Below, one piece after another: positions 23,601 to 35,400 of a stretch of 64,000 nt of DNA. This DNA is from Bryopsis sp. KO-2023 (lineage: Eukaryota > Chlorophyta > Ulvophyceae > Bryopsidales > Bryopsidaceae): positions 4,061,501-4,125,500 of the forward strand of contig BSYQ01000005.1 of NCBI GenBank assembly GCA_030272585.1, in the 5' to 3' direction. The first letter of the stretch is position 1, and every line of letters starts with the position of its first letter. A model generated the notes under the pieces. That model was not told the DNA's origin, did not search any database, and was given only the letters and a program-made list of their open reading frames with translations. The translations under genes were made by a program, and so were the position numbers.

Positions 23601-25049
23601 CTTCAAACATCTATGGGAAAAATAAGAGGAGAGGAAAAAAAAGAGGTGAGGGTTGGAAAACAAAGGGGAGTGGTTTTGAACAAAAATAAAAATAAAAGGA
23701 AAAAAAGACTCAGCAAAGTAGACAGTAAAGGTTATAATTTGCAGCATATTCAACGGATCGCTCAGCATGTGTTTTTCTGAAATGGGTTCAAAAACAATGG
23801 CATCGCGGAAAAAGCCACTTCCACATATCCACACCGACGAAGTTTCTAAAAGAATTGAAAACCTCAATCAAAAAAATAACAATTCTTTTCCTCCCAACAA
23901 TTTCTGGGAAGAATAAAATAAACAACCACCTGGGTGTCTTTATGCAGCGAATCCTCCACCGTCTGGCGGTCCGCCACTCTCCGAAGGGCATCGGCCAGGG
24001 CTTCCCAATCGACAGCCTCACCCACCACGTACAAAAACGGATTCACAAGACTTTGAATGGTGCTGTTCAAAACGCTCGGGCAAGTGGCTAGGCGAAGCAA
24101 TGGGACGAACAATCGTTGCAGGGAAACCTGACCAACCCAGCCACAGTAAATTTCAGTTCGTTTCATTGGCATTCAGAAGAAAACATTGTCCAGTGTGGTG
24201 AGCCCTGAGGTGATTTTTTGTTCAAAACACCCTCCTTCGCCTTCCATCCATGGCCAAAATTTCCATCCGATTTTATTCGTTCTACTTTTTGAATTATCAA
24301 CACTGACCAAAAAAGAAGCACCAGTTTTATCTGCTTTCAGAATACACCTACCTGCTCCGAATTGTCGCTGGCCTCCGCCGAAACCCAGCATTTGCCCAGA
24401 ATTGATTGGATGATTTGCACCCCTGGACCATCCCTCTCACCCAAAATCTTCAGTACTGCCAATGAATCCTGCTGGGAGAGATCCCAAGCCAGCTGAATAA
24501 AAGTCCTTTTCTGTCGGGGTTTCCAGAGCAAGGGCTTACCCTGGCACATCAATCTGCAGGGGAATGCTCCATTGCCTCAATCCAGTTCGATTCACATCTT
24601 TCCAATTGAAAAATCTCTTTTTCTTTCCTGATTCTTTCCAACGCAATGCGCAAACGGCTGGTGATCCGGGAATTAACATCGATGGCATTTTTTGATATCT
24701 CTTTACGAGATCGATTAGAAACGCATCTTGCCAGGATTCGAAGTCTGCCCCGGTGATTCGATTGCGTCCCACGTTCCCCATGCATCCTCTTCCGCGATTC
24801 TACAGGTGCTGCCCACCCCACCACCTCCTCCTCCCGTTACCTGAACGCTGTAGCGGGATCATCACTGGTGGATCTTCGGTCGAATGTTTTGCGCTCCCCT
24901 CTTCTAGCCTCCACTTCACGCGATGCCTGTTGAACACGTTCGCCGGTTCGCTCGGGATGATCGAATCTGCAGTCCTGCCCATATCCGCATCTGCCCCTCA
25001 GCATGTAGAACCTACAGGGGGCCGCCCCCCTCCTCCTTGGTAGATCCAT
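9593..25049 (-). CDS. ZNFX1-like RNA helicase with CCCH, NFX1-type and RZ fingers
   Basis: This is a gene of about 37 exons (about 2,300 residues) for a NFX1-type zinc-finger helicase; in animals and fungi the family binds RNA and acts in RNA silencing and antiviral sensing. In order: a CCCH finger (C-x8-C-x5-C-x3-H) just after the ATG at 25049; an N-terminal helical region; the [18 protein letters not shown] and [10 protein letters not shown] blocks; SF1 helicase with QGPPGTGK split between 20150 and 19885, [50 protein letters not shown] and [13 protein letters not shown]1-type Cys/His fingers (about 14996-12816); and a C-terminal RZ finger ([13 protein letters not shown]). Main exons: 25049-24841, 24788-24540, 24510-24352, 24127-23930, 23845-23720, 23610-23347, 23225-23077, 22778-22658, 22322-22160, 21806-21672, 21357-21143, 20793-20485, 20307-20150, 19885-19661, 19429-19327, 19079-18892, 18803-18752, 18681-18594, 18470-18270, 17941-17719, 17448-17195, 17064-16847, 16674-16549, 16158-15939, 15456-15229, 14996-14866, 14628-14554, 14211-13766, 13444-13276, 12942-12816, 12524-12355, 12078-11861, 11495-11405, 11028-10887, 10655-10542, 10410-10078, 9910-9593. 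Ends of exons 2, 3, 5, 9 and 12 are uncertain. The family is certain. Confidence 0.92.
17639..17702 (+). repeat. (TTTA)n microsatellite in a ZNFX1-like intron
   Basis: About 16 uninterrupted TTTA units lie in the intron between the 17941-17719 and 17448-17195 exons, just inside the donor side on the minus strand. Confidence 0.95.
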
Positions 25050-26300
25050 CTCCTTCGCACGCACCTTCGACAAGAACGCAACTTTTGATGTCTTATTGCA
25101 TCCCAGTAATGTCGGCTGCGACTCTCCCACTGCCCAAAATCTCGCCGTTCGCCGCCCAAATCCGATCAGTAATTCACACCAGCATGCATTGCTATGTCGA
25201 CTTCCGCACCTCACCAGCGTGCTCGCGGAAACGCTGGATTTTATATCTTTCCGTCTGTTGCTTTGCTTTCCCAAACCTAGTCTCCTTCTTCTGTAAGCAT
25301 CAGGCAAGTGTGGATGCCCGAGCTATCCTCTGATTGAAACGGGCTTGTCTGGGCGTCTGGTGCTCAAACAAAAATGGACGCCCGCCGTGTTGAACACGGA
25401 TGAGGTGGATAGTCATATCGTGAACACATCAATCATGTCGACTTCAAATCCACCTAGACGGTTTGTTGCGCGACTGCTGGGCCGCCAAGCCACTGCTGTT
25501 CTTGCAATGATTTCTGTTTGAGTGGAGGGGGTGCTTGAGCTTTTCCTTGCAAGTGCATGATCACTACTCAGATGCTGAAGAAAGTGAGCAAAATGTTGGA
25601 GAGGGCTGTGGCGGCGGGTTCCTGTTCTGACTGGCATTGCAGCGAATTTTCCTGAGCATTGTATTTCATTGTTTGTCGATACGGACTTGTGTAATAAAGC
25701 CTTGTATTTTAGACTGACTTTTGATTGTGGTGAAAAAAAAAAACATTGTGTTGTGGCGACCTTGGATTTCGAACGGTGTAGAACATACGAAGGGTCGCCT
25801 GTGTTGGTATACAAGGGGAAAGTGGAACCAAACAATGTCCTTCACCCAACAAGATCTGACTCAAGGCCAGAATTACCTAGACAACGCTTTTTGCATCTTC
25901 CGACTCAACGCACAATTTTTGCCCTGTCGAGGCTGAAAACTGGTGCAGTTTTTTGAACACGTTGCTTTTGCATGCGAAAAATGCTCAAAATAGGACTCGG
26001 AGGAATCCATCAGCTCGCGAAACAAGCCTCAACAATCTGAAAGCTTCGAAAAGGATTAGCATGCGGTTTTTCCATCATAGATAATATATAATTTTGACCT
26101 GGGCATCACCCAAAAAGACGGCACAGGTAAAACCTGGGAACAATATTTTCCACTTCGAAATTTAAGGAAAACACACAAAATCCATGCACCCCGATATTTG
26201 CATCCATTAAGAACAAAAGAAAAGAAAAATAGCCAGCCTCTTTTCGCCAACACAAAATTCTGGAGACTCCTTGGCTTTTCGAATTAGAAAGCAAGAAATT
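25050..26300. other. Upstream region of the ZNFX1-like gene, no supported gene
   Basis: This region includes the promoter and 5' UTR of the minus-strand ZNFX1-like gene. Open frames of 60-140 codons occur on both strands (for example minus 25835-25413), but they show no recognisable domain, no consistent splice model and no codon signal I trust. I assign nothing here. Confidence 0.5.
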
Positions 26301-29110
26301 CCAGGTCAAAAAACAGCATGTGTTTTTTACGCATCATGCCCACATCGAAAAAAAAAGAAAAGAAAAACAAGCTGAATTTTTTGTACAAAATTTTCATGAT
26401 TTTGTTCTTTTGTTTTTGCTGTTTGCTTTTTTTTTTTTTGGGATCTCAACCACCCCCCCTCTCCTTCCTCAACAGCCTGAAAAATCGAAACCCTTTCCCT
26501 TACAAAATTTACCCGGCCCATTTTGTTTTTTTCATGGGAAAGCAGGATTTTTGTTTTCAAAATTTTTCTTTTCTTTTTTTGTTTTTCTCCCTTCGAAATT
26601 TTTCTTTTTTTTCCTTTGTGCTGCGATAAAGGAAAAAAAAAAAAGAACAAAACTAAGGCTTCTGTTTTGCCCCTTGCAGAAAAATACATATCGATGCGCC
26701 CACGCACGGACAAAAATTTTAGTTTTCCTCAAAACATATATATATTTAGGTACTTTTTTGAAAACAACCTTTTGCTCCCCTCCCAAAGTAGGTAGGTTTG
26801 TTTTTTCTTCTTTTTTGTCTTTTTTTTTTTTTTTTTTTTCAAAAAAAAAAAATATGGTGACAGAAGAAAATTTGGTCACATGGCCTCGGCTCTCAAAACT
26901 GTTTTCTTTTGAAGAAAACACAGACTCCCTCTGTTGGTTTTTTTCGGGTGAAATATTTTCTTTGGTTTGAAATGGAGAGAAGGCTTCCCTCAGAACACTT
27001 TTTTTTCTTCTTTCCTCCCTTTTTCTCTCCCCCTTTGGCTCAAAAAAACATTGAAAAAAAAAAAATCAAAAAGAAACCCCAGACACAAAAAAATCGCCCT
27101 GCGAAATCGGTAAAAAGTTGAAAATAAAAAAAAGGGTGTTCTTCCCTTTTATCTGTGTTGGTCAATTTTCTTTTTCGAAATCCTGCCGCTTTTTCTCGAC
27201 AGATGAATGTTAGTCATTTTAGCTTTGCTTCCCTCCCCCTCTCTCACTCCTGGGTTTTCGGCTTGCCCAGAAGTTTTTTTTGTTTTTTTTTTACCCTTTT
27301 TTTCCTCTATAACATCACTTTTTTTAAAAGAACAAATCTAAGCAGACAGATTTCTCTTTCCCCCGATACAAACACCTTCCTGTCAGCTTCGATGGATGCA
27401 AGGATAATAAATGAAAAAAAAAAAATGATGCTTCCAAGATTTTTTTTAGATGTATATTTTTTTCTGTTTTTTTTTTTTTTAACCCTTTCTTGTCTTTCCC
27501 TTCCCCCTCCCTTCTTTTCATTTTTTTTTTTCTTGAGAATTTTTTAATATCGATATTCACCCTTCCAAGGAAGTGAAATGAACCAAAATCTTTTCTCTAA
27601 AATTCTTTTTTTTCTGAAAACTTCCCAAAAAACAAAAAAAAAAAAAAAAAGGAAAAGTGAAAAAAGACAAGAAAAGCACTCCCCGCTCACGAAATGCGTA
27701 TTAGCATCGAAACTTTTTTTTTTCTTTTCCTCCCCTTGTTCCAACCCTCAAAAAAACCCCTTAAAAAAAAAAAAAAATCCTAACCATCCAAGATTCGGAC
27801 ATAGCTCCTTCTCTCTCTCTCTCTCTTTTTTTCTTGACAAATTTGCTTCTAAAAATAAACCCATCGTAATTAAACAGCGACAGCCCTCGCCCCTGAAGAT
27901 CAATTGTCACATTGCTTTCCCTTTTTTTTTAATAAAATGCCTTTTTTATTTTATAAAAGAACATCTTACTCTCTCTCTCTTCCATTAAAATTTTGACACA
28001 CCTTTTGATTTCTTTTCCCTCCAATCTCTTTTTTTCCCCTTCTTTTTTTCTTTTCTTTTTTGCTCTTTATCTGCAAGAAATTATCACGAAGCAACAAGAA
28101 GGGGAAAAAGAAAAAAGAAAAAGAAAGAAAACCTCTTAAAAAAGAAAAAAAAAGCAAGGGCACATTTCTTTTCTTCCCATTGCTTTTCTTTTTCTTTTTT
28201 TTTCATCCCATTTTTTTCCTTTGTTTAAAAAAAACCCTGTTTTTTGGTCAAACGGAAATTGGTCGGGGGGAAAAATTCGAACATCTTTTCGGTTTTTCGT
28301 GTTCTTCTTTTTCTTAATAACTGACAAAATTGGAAACTTTCTTTGTTTTGTTTTGTTAAAACCCCTCCCCTCCCTATCTTTTTTTTCATATATCTTTTTT
28401 TTCATATATCTTTTTTTCTTAAATGTTGCCTAAGTTTTTTTCAATCTTGCTATATATTTTTCCGCATTCCTTTTTCTGTGGAGGATTTTTTTTTTCCCTT
28501 CCCTTAAGCAGCGTTCTTCACCATCTTGTGCGTGCGTGTGTATTTTTTTTTATCTTTTTTTTTTCTTCTTTTTTTTTCAACCGTCTAAAGTGTGTCTAGA
28601 TCATCTTTTTTTTCTTCAAAAAGAAAAAAAAAGAATTCCCATAGATCGATCGGAGTTGCAAATTCTAGGGCATTCAGGGAAATAGTGGTTAATAAATCAA
28701 TATTTTAAAGATATATCACATATAATGTTGAAGAATATCAATGGACAGATGGGCTGAAGGGGGCTAGCATCTTTTCTTCAACCATCCCTTTTCTGTGTTT
28801 TTGTTTTTCAAAATAAAGGTGGGAGGGGAAAGGGGGTTCAGAAGCTAAATATCAATATGTCCGGTCCCCAAAAAAAAAGAAAAAAAGAAAAAAGAGGGTC
28901 GGGGTTACAGAAATTTTTATACGTATACAAATACACACAGATACATATATGTCTCTCAACATATAAACATATACCTTTCGCGCACAAAAACTACCTTTTA
29001 GGTCTTTTTTTTTTTTTCAAAATCCTGGTGAAGATAGGAGTTTCAGTTTTTTCTTGTCCTTTTTTTTTCAAAAGCAACTCCTAGAACTTTTTTTTCTCCC
29101 GTTCTTTTTT
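26300..29110. repeat. Pyrimidine-rich, homopolymer-dense gene desert
   Basis: The plus strand is dominated by T-runs (up to about 20) and C-runs with A-runs interspersed. Open frames translate to Phe/Ser/Lys low-complexity strings and are not genes. The block separates the 3' end of the MUL1-like gene from the upstream side of the ZNFX1-like gene. Confidence 0.75.
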
Positions 29111-29119
29111 TTTCCTTTT

Positions 29120-32100
29120 TTATCCTGCATACACCCTATGAACAGTTGATCGTTTTCTGCAGACGGGGCATCGATTGAGCGTCCCATGTGCGCTGCAGGA
29201 TAGGCAAATGCAGAGGTGGCCGCATGGTATGAACACTGCGTTTGCTGGATTATCCTGCGCAGAAAACCAAACAATTCGCAACGCACTGTCAGAGGATATT
29301 TTTCCAAACAATAGTGGACCTGGAATATTAAGACACGTAATAAAAGAGTAATAAGTTTCCCACAGAAACTTACCCAACAGACTATGCATTTTCCCGCCTG
29401 TTGCCCTTCATCAATTACATCGGCTACATCTTCTCCATTCATCTGCCTTTGCCTCCGTCTTCGCTCATCCTCCTCAAATTGTTTCCTTCACAGACCAAAA
29501 CAAGAAAAAAAAATTTTCCCCCCCTCTCCCAAAACAATTTGGAGAAGGAAAAAAAGACAAAAAAAACCATAACTTTTTCCCCTCTCCAGAACCATTTGGA
29601 AAAAAAAATAAAAAAAATCATCACTTTTTTCCCCTCTCCCAGAACAATTTGGAAAAAGAAAAAAAGAAAGAAAGAAAAAAACATATATCAGATATTGCTC
29701 CAGAAGACTTCGCAAAAAACCTTTTCAAAGACATACCTGATCTGACGATATCGAACATGGGCCTTTACTCGCTTGTATGCCTGACTTCCCAGCATAGCAA
29801 CACCCAAAATCCCAAAGCCCATTGCTAGCAACTGTTCGGTTTAAAAAAAAAAAAAAAAAGAAAACACAACACACTCAAAATTCTGCCAGGATTCTTTCTT
29901 TTCTGATTTCAACATCACTGAGCAGGCATCTTCCGCCTGCACTAGCAAGATGGATGCTTTCGGAATATTCTCAGAAAACTTAAAAAAAAATTCAAAAATA
30001 CTACCTTGCATGTGGTGGCAACCCTGCTCAGCGAAGCATGTAGACCTTCGAAAGTTTGCCTGGTGATGTAGAAAGGTCCTCCGTCTGTCTGGGGCCTCCT
30101 GATGACTAATCTATGTTGATCGTCCTCCAATGAATGGGCCAATTCCCCGACCACTGTGACCACCGCATCCACAGGCAACACCCTCTCTGTTTTTCGAACA
30201 CCTAGAGGTCTATACCCACTGGCCAAAAAAAAAAGAGAAAAAAAAAAAAGTGAAAAGTAATCGTTTGTTGGTCATCCTTTTCATTTCACCCCTCAAAAAA
30301 AAAACCAAAAAAAGGTTTTTTTGTTTTTTTTGTTCTTTTGGGGGGGGGGGGGAAATTGAAGAAAAACAAATAAAAAATATTTGTTTGTTTCGATTGGCCT
30401 CCTGGGTCGCCAGATAATTCAAATTAAACATCATTTTGAAGTTGATTGGGGGCCTCTGCTTACGTGAGTCTATCCACCAGCTTGCTGTACATCGATCGAT
30501 TTCCCTCTCGATATTCTTGGGCAGTCACCAGCATGGTCCCTCGAAGAAGATCAGCACCCAGGGAATTTTCAACATGCACCTTAGATTTCGTTGGGTCGGT
30601 CTGCAGGGCAAAAGACACCACTTCACCTCACTCAATAGATTTCTTTCTGCAGTCCCATCCGACATCATTCACAATGGAAAATTCTGGAAGCCGACCAGAA
30701 ACACAACCGGTAGAGGTTAATGTTGTGGTGGATAATCCTCAATTAGTCATATTAGATCAAGGGATGCTGGAACACGTATGTAAGGGGCGGATGTTTTGTT
30801 TTTTGTTTTTTTTTGTTTTTTTTGTTTTTTTTGGGGGGGTTGAGGGCGGCGCAGCTTACCAAGAACCAGTTGGTTTCCCATTTTTGCTTGCGGATGAGCT
30901 GAGAATCTGGAAGCCAATCGCCTTTGTCATTTTGCTTCAGGGCGCTCAGCTCCTCAGTCACCTGACCATTTTTCCAAACCCAAAAACATTCAACCTTCAT
31001 GATCTTCATACTAAAACAGTGAAATTTGGATTTCGTCATGAGAGGCCCGACTTATTATTGAAAACAGCAAAAGGACCCCATAATCCTTCCAGGTCAATAA
31101 AATGAGCGACTCCACAATCTTTTGATTATTCCCATGTTTCAGTTTTTTTCAAGAAAAACAAGGCAAAAAATAAAATTAATTATAATAATAATAAAAGATT
31201 TTTTCACAGCAAAGCTACGAGAATCAAACCCCATATATCAGCTTACTTCCGCCAACACCGATGATGTCCCTGTGATTTCGGCTTGCACTGGGTCATCCGA
31301 TGCAGCTTTTCCCCGAATGGCGATCAGTAACGGAATCAATCCCACAAGCTGCATGATATCTGCCCAATTCCGAGTTCGAAAATCCAAAACACAAAATCTA
31401 TTAATATGACGAAGGACAAGAAATAATACAATGTATAGATATAGATATGTACCCCCCCCCCTTCATACAGCTTTAATACTTAACGACTAAAAGAAACTTA
31501 GTTGAGCCACTGTCAATATCTAACAACCCTTGCGTTTGCTTTCGATGGTCGCAACTGCACGAAATTTTTTAAAAAGGATGAAGTTTTAAAAGTAGAAAAG
31601 ACAGCTCCCATAATGTTACATTCTGGAGTTTTCGTGCGCGCAATCGAAACAAATAGACGCTCTAAAGAAAAAGACGTCTCGGAGACAGAAGGAACTTATT
31701 TTTGGGTTCGCCCACCAACCATTGAAAAACACTTCAAAACTACTTGCAGCAAAAAAAGACATGAAAGGCGTCCGACACATGACGTGAAGCTCGACGTGCG
31801 CAATAGCTACATCAGTCAAAGATGCGGAACCCAAAGACGTCGATGCTGGAGCTGTTTGTTCAACCACTTTCAACGCAACGGCACGATCCGACGAGCGTTT
31901 TTCTTACAGCGGTCCCATCGCAACTCCCGAAACGAACCCAAGTTCTTGGGACGAAAAAGGACGTGTCACGTGTCAAAGACTCATCCCACCTGCCACTGAA
32001 TCCACTGGACGCGCTGCCTCCAGTACTTTCGCTTTCTTCCCTTCGTGTCGCGCGAACAAATACAAAACTGCGCTGAGGCTGCACGAAGCCACACCCCCCC

Positions 32101-32125
32101 AGGTCATGTAGACCCCGCTATCCAT
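29120..32125 (-). CDS. MUL1/SP1-like membrane-anchored RING E3 ubiquitin ligase
   Basis: Eight exons (32125-31990, 31359-31247, 31003-30860, 30600-30464, 30218-30005, 29831-29737, 29485-29374, 29254-29120) join in phase and give about 361 residues. The N-terminus WGGVASCSLSAVLYLF is a membrane anchor of the plant SP1/SPL type. The middle GIDE-type domain contains GVRKTERVLP, VTVVGEL and GGPFYIT. A second membrane helix (LLAMGFGILGVAMLG) follows, then a charged linker. The protein ends in a C3HC4 RING (CIVC...CGHLCICLSC...CPVC) close to the terminus. Known relatives sit in the outer membrane of mitochondria (MUL1) or chloroplasts (SP1), with the RING facing the cytosol, and ubiquitinate organelle-surface proteins. 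Which organelle applies here cannot be told. The gene is head-to-head with the PA-module gene, 374 bp apart. Confidence 0.88.
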
Positions 32126-32499
32126 CTTGCGCAAAAATCTCCGGAACGGGAAAAAGCACGGCCTCCTGGTACGCGAAAAAACTGACGGCAAAGAATCCTC
32201 CTCTAGAAGCGTCTCGTGTGCAAACACTGCTCAGTCAACACGTCCGAAGCCAACCGTGGGTCCTCCCGCCCTTGTGACAAAATTCTTTAATTCGACAGAA
32301 CAAGGAACTGTTCGCCAACCAGAGAGGCTTGTGGTGTGACCACTGGATAAATTTACGATCATGCAACTCATTTGCTCAATTCTGGACTGGGATTCTGTTG
32401 CGAACGAACGCCAGGCGTCTTTGACGACTTTCCTAACTTCTGGGGTGGCTCAGGGGGCAGAACGGGCGACCATCGCGCAGGAGTTTTGAGAATCGAACC
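32126..32499. promoter_or_regulatory. Divergent promoter between MUL1-like and PA-module genes
   Basis: There are 374 bp between two start codons pointing away from each other. It must hold both 5' UTRs and promoters. I see no canonical TATA box at a convincing position. Inferred from layout only. Confidence 0.5.
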
Positions 32500-35400
32500 A
32501 TGATCAGGTCGCTGTGTTTGCCGGTGTTGGTGCTGCTGGCGGTATTCGCAGGGTATCCTTGCTGGGCGGACACCACAGAGTTTTCACTCAAGAGAAAGGA
32601 GTACAGCTGCCTTGGGCAACCGTACCCAGTAAGTGAATGGCAGACATCGATCGAGGCTTGTGCGGTCGCACACACCCACTCACGATTGTCAAGAAACCGC
32701 TTTGTAACAATGGAGGCAAAGGAACGAACTTTTTCTGGAAGCCGCATCCCACGGGATCCTGCCGTCTTCGGGTGGAAGACGGTGTCCGATGCATTTCCAC
32801 CTCTAGAAATTCCATCAACATGTTAGCCGTTCCCTTCCAGCACCCAATCCTGGTGGAAACACAAACACAGGTGCAGGATTTTGCGAAGGATGGGAGGAGC
32901 AGTTTGAAACTGGTGTTCCTCTGCAGGAGGCGGCACCTTCAGATTGGGTGAAAGCTGAGGAGCTGGTGACGATCAGAAACCAAGAAGATCATGATCCCTG
33001 CGACACTGGTGGATACCCTTTCAAACTTGCTGACCTCGCTCCGGTACCCCCACAAAGCAACACTACGATAACATTGATTTTTTTTTGTTTTTCCAACAAA
33101 GCAACAGCCACACATCTTGTCAGTTTCTTTTTTCACCCACCCGCTGAGTGTCCTTCGTGAGTTCATATCGCGATTTGTTTCTGTGCACTTCATATTTCAG
33201 CTCAGAAACCTTGGAAAGATTGTTGTCGCTCCCTTGTCCAATTGCTCCACATGGACTGCGTGGGAGGACTATCGAAGAGATTTTGTCAGGCGGCTGATGA
33301 TTCTCAACTACACTTCTCCCGCTGGCATTGTTTTTGGGGAGGCTCACCCCGGGAAGCTCCCTGAGTGGTTTTGGACCATGGGTGAAATAACTGAAATGAA
33401 AGCATCTCACGTGAGTTCCGTTCAAAGCTTTTTCTTTTTCTGTGGAAAGGTTCTGAGTTGGGACACAATTCGTTGGCTGGGTATCGGGTTTGAAGTTTTG
33501 TTTGGCTCATGCTCGCCCTCTGTTTTGCTTGCATTGCAGCTACTGCCTCCCCCCGTTTGCACTATGGACAAGTGGCAGTTTGGAAAACTGACCAAGGATA
33601 TCGATACGTTTGGTGGGGACGGTGCTGTTTTCTCCAAAGCTGCTTTGTACCACAGCGACTCTGCCCCTACCATTTCTCCTGCCATCACGAGCATCGAGGT
33701 AGATCTATAGTGGCTCCAGTTCACTCTCACCTTCAAGTTCTCACTTAACTATGTGAGTCGAGGATACTGGAGGAAACTCACTTGGCTTTGTGGTTTGGCT
33801 TGGTGATTTTTTTACTGCAAGATCGAGACGCAAGTCGGAGAAGAAATTCAGACAATCACAGTTCCAGCCGCCACTTCTGCGTTCAACCCTGTGGAAACTG
33901 AAATGGTTTATGACCACATCGTAGAATCAACATTTGAGGTGTGTGGGGAGCGAGGTGCTGGATACTGTGTAAAACTCACTCTCGCTGACCGTTGTTGCAT
34001 GGCTTGTGGTGGTCCATTTGAAGATTATTTCCGCAACAATTGCAATTGATCTAATGCAAGCAACGTTGTGGTGACTTCAGGACGCTTGCTACGGTGATCC
34101 TGGAGAGAGAGATTTTTCGCAGTGTGTCGACTGCTGGTCCACCTACTATTTCTGGTCGGACGGCCCAGTTAAGAACACTTGGGAGATGCGGGTGAGGTGA
34201 ATCAGCCATGAACTGTTTCTTGCCTTGATTGTGTGACTTCGGAAAATGCTGGCGAGCCCGTAGCAAAGTTATAAATCTTTCTCATGAACTTTCTGGGCAG
34301 GATGCTGTCGTCTTTTTTGACACCAGTTCCGGACCAGTGATGTGCTACGAGTGGCTCTACAATTTTGTTATGATTGCTCAAGCGAATGGAGCGAAGGGTG
34401 TCATCGTTGGTGGTTCCAGCACGGATGATCTGTGGATGTCGTCGCCATACTTAGTGTCCGAGAAGGTAGTCTACGCCGACTTATTCCAGATTAGGATGGG
34501 TACCGTAGTGTGGCCGATATCAGGCTGACAAGTTTCTGACAAGTCACTGAGAAGCCATTGCTCCTTTTCTTTGGACTGAAGGTGAGAATTCCAATGTTCG
34601 CCGTCAGCAGCACGACCGCAAGCATCGTCAAGCATGCACTCGACTCTCCCGGAAGTATTCAGGTGACCAAGAGCATTGGCGCAATCACATCCAGTTTCTC
34701 AACATCTGTGACTTGTTTAAGACCGTACATGGACAGCACTGACCAAGTGATTCGACCAGGCCCGGTTGCCCGCTTTGAGTGGCAGAACTGGACCAGCCTT
34801 CTACGGAGAAGAGCTTTTCTTAGAAGGCTGGACGGATATCGCCTTTTGGGATCTCTCTGCTGACCGTGATGAGGAAGACTACGACAACCACTTTGAATGT
34901 GCAGCAAGCTACGCATCAATCAATGGAGATGTCGACAGGGTATGCCCAACAGATACTGGAGCCTGGCTTTTTCTTCTTTCTGCCAGAGACGTGACTGGAC
35001 TATGAACTGTAGATTCAAGCTCCAGCCTTCTATGAGGGCCAGATCGTGAGTGGAACGAGGCTGTGGCGGGGTCGACCTGCTGGTTTTTGCGACGATACTT
35101 CCAACTGTGGGGCGTGCTTCCATCAGCCCCAGCAAATTACCTTAGTTGATGGAGATTCTTTTTCCGAGGGAGACGTGATTCTCCTCAAAACTGACGAGTT
35201 TCCTTGTTTCAATGATAACCATTACTTCTTTGAGGTGAGCCAAACTGCACCAAACCACACCAAACTGCGGTTCGATATCTGTGGCGCCTGTTAAAAAAAC
35301 AAACACGTTTCCCATCAAATATGAATCCTCATAGGTTCTCCACATGTGTTATGCAGAGCGTGGCTAGATTCAACCCAGGTGGCCTCGTATTGAGCGCCGA

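Noticed and set aside
26318..28433. Many long Phe/Lys/Ser-rich frames
   Set aside because: Homopolymer translations in the pyrimidine-rich desert.
30446..31105. 219-codon plus-strand frame
   Set aside because: It overlaps two MUL1-like exons on the minus strand and contains poly-T translation.
31502..31999. 165-codon plus-strand frame
   Set aside because: No domain; it overlaps the end of the first MUL1-like exon and its intron on the other strand.
32637..32951. EGF-like reading (CNNGGKG...) in the PA-module gene
   Set aside because: A spliced model that skips it keeps phase at every junction; the Cys pattern does not complete an EGF domain.
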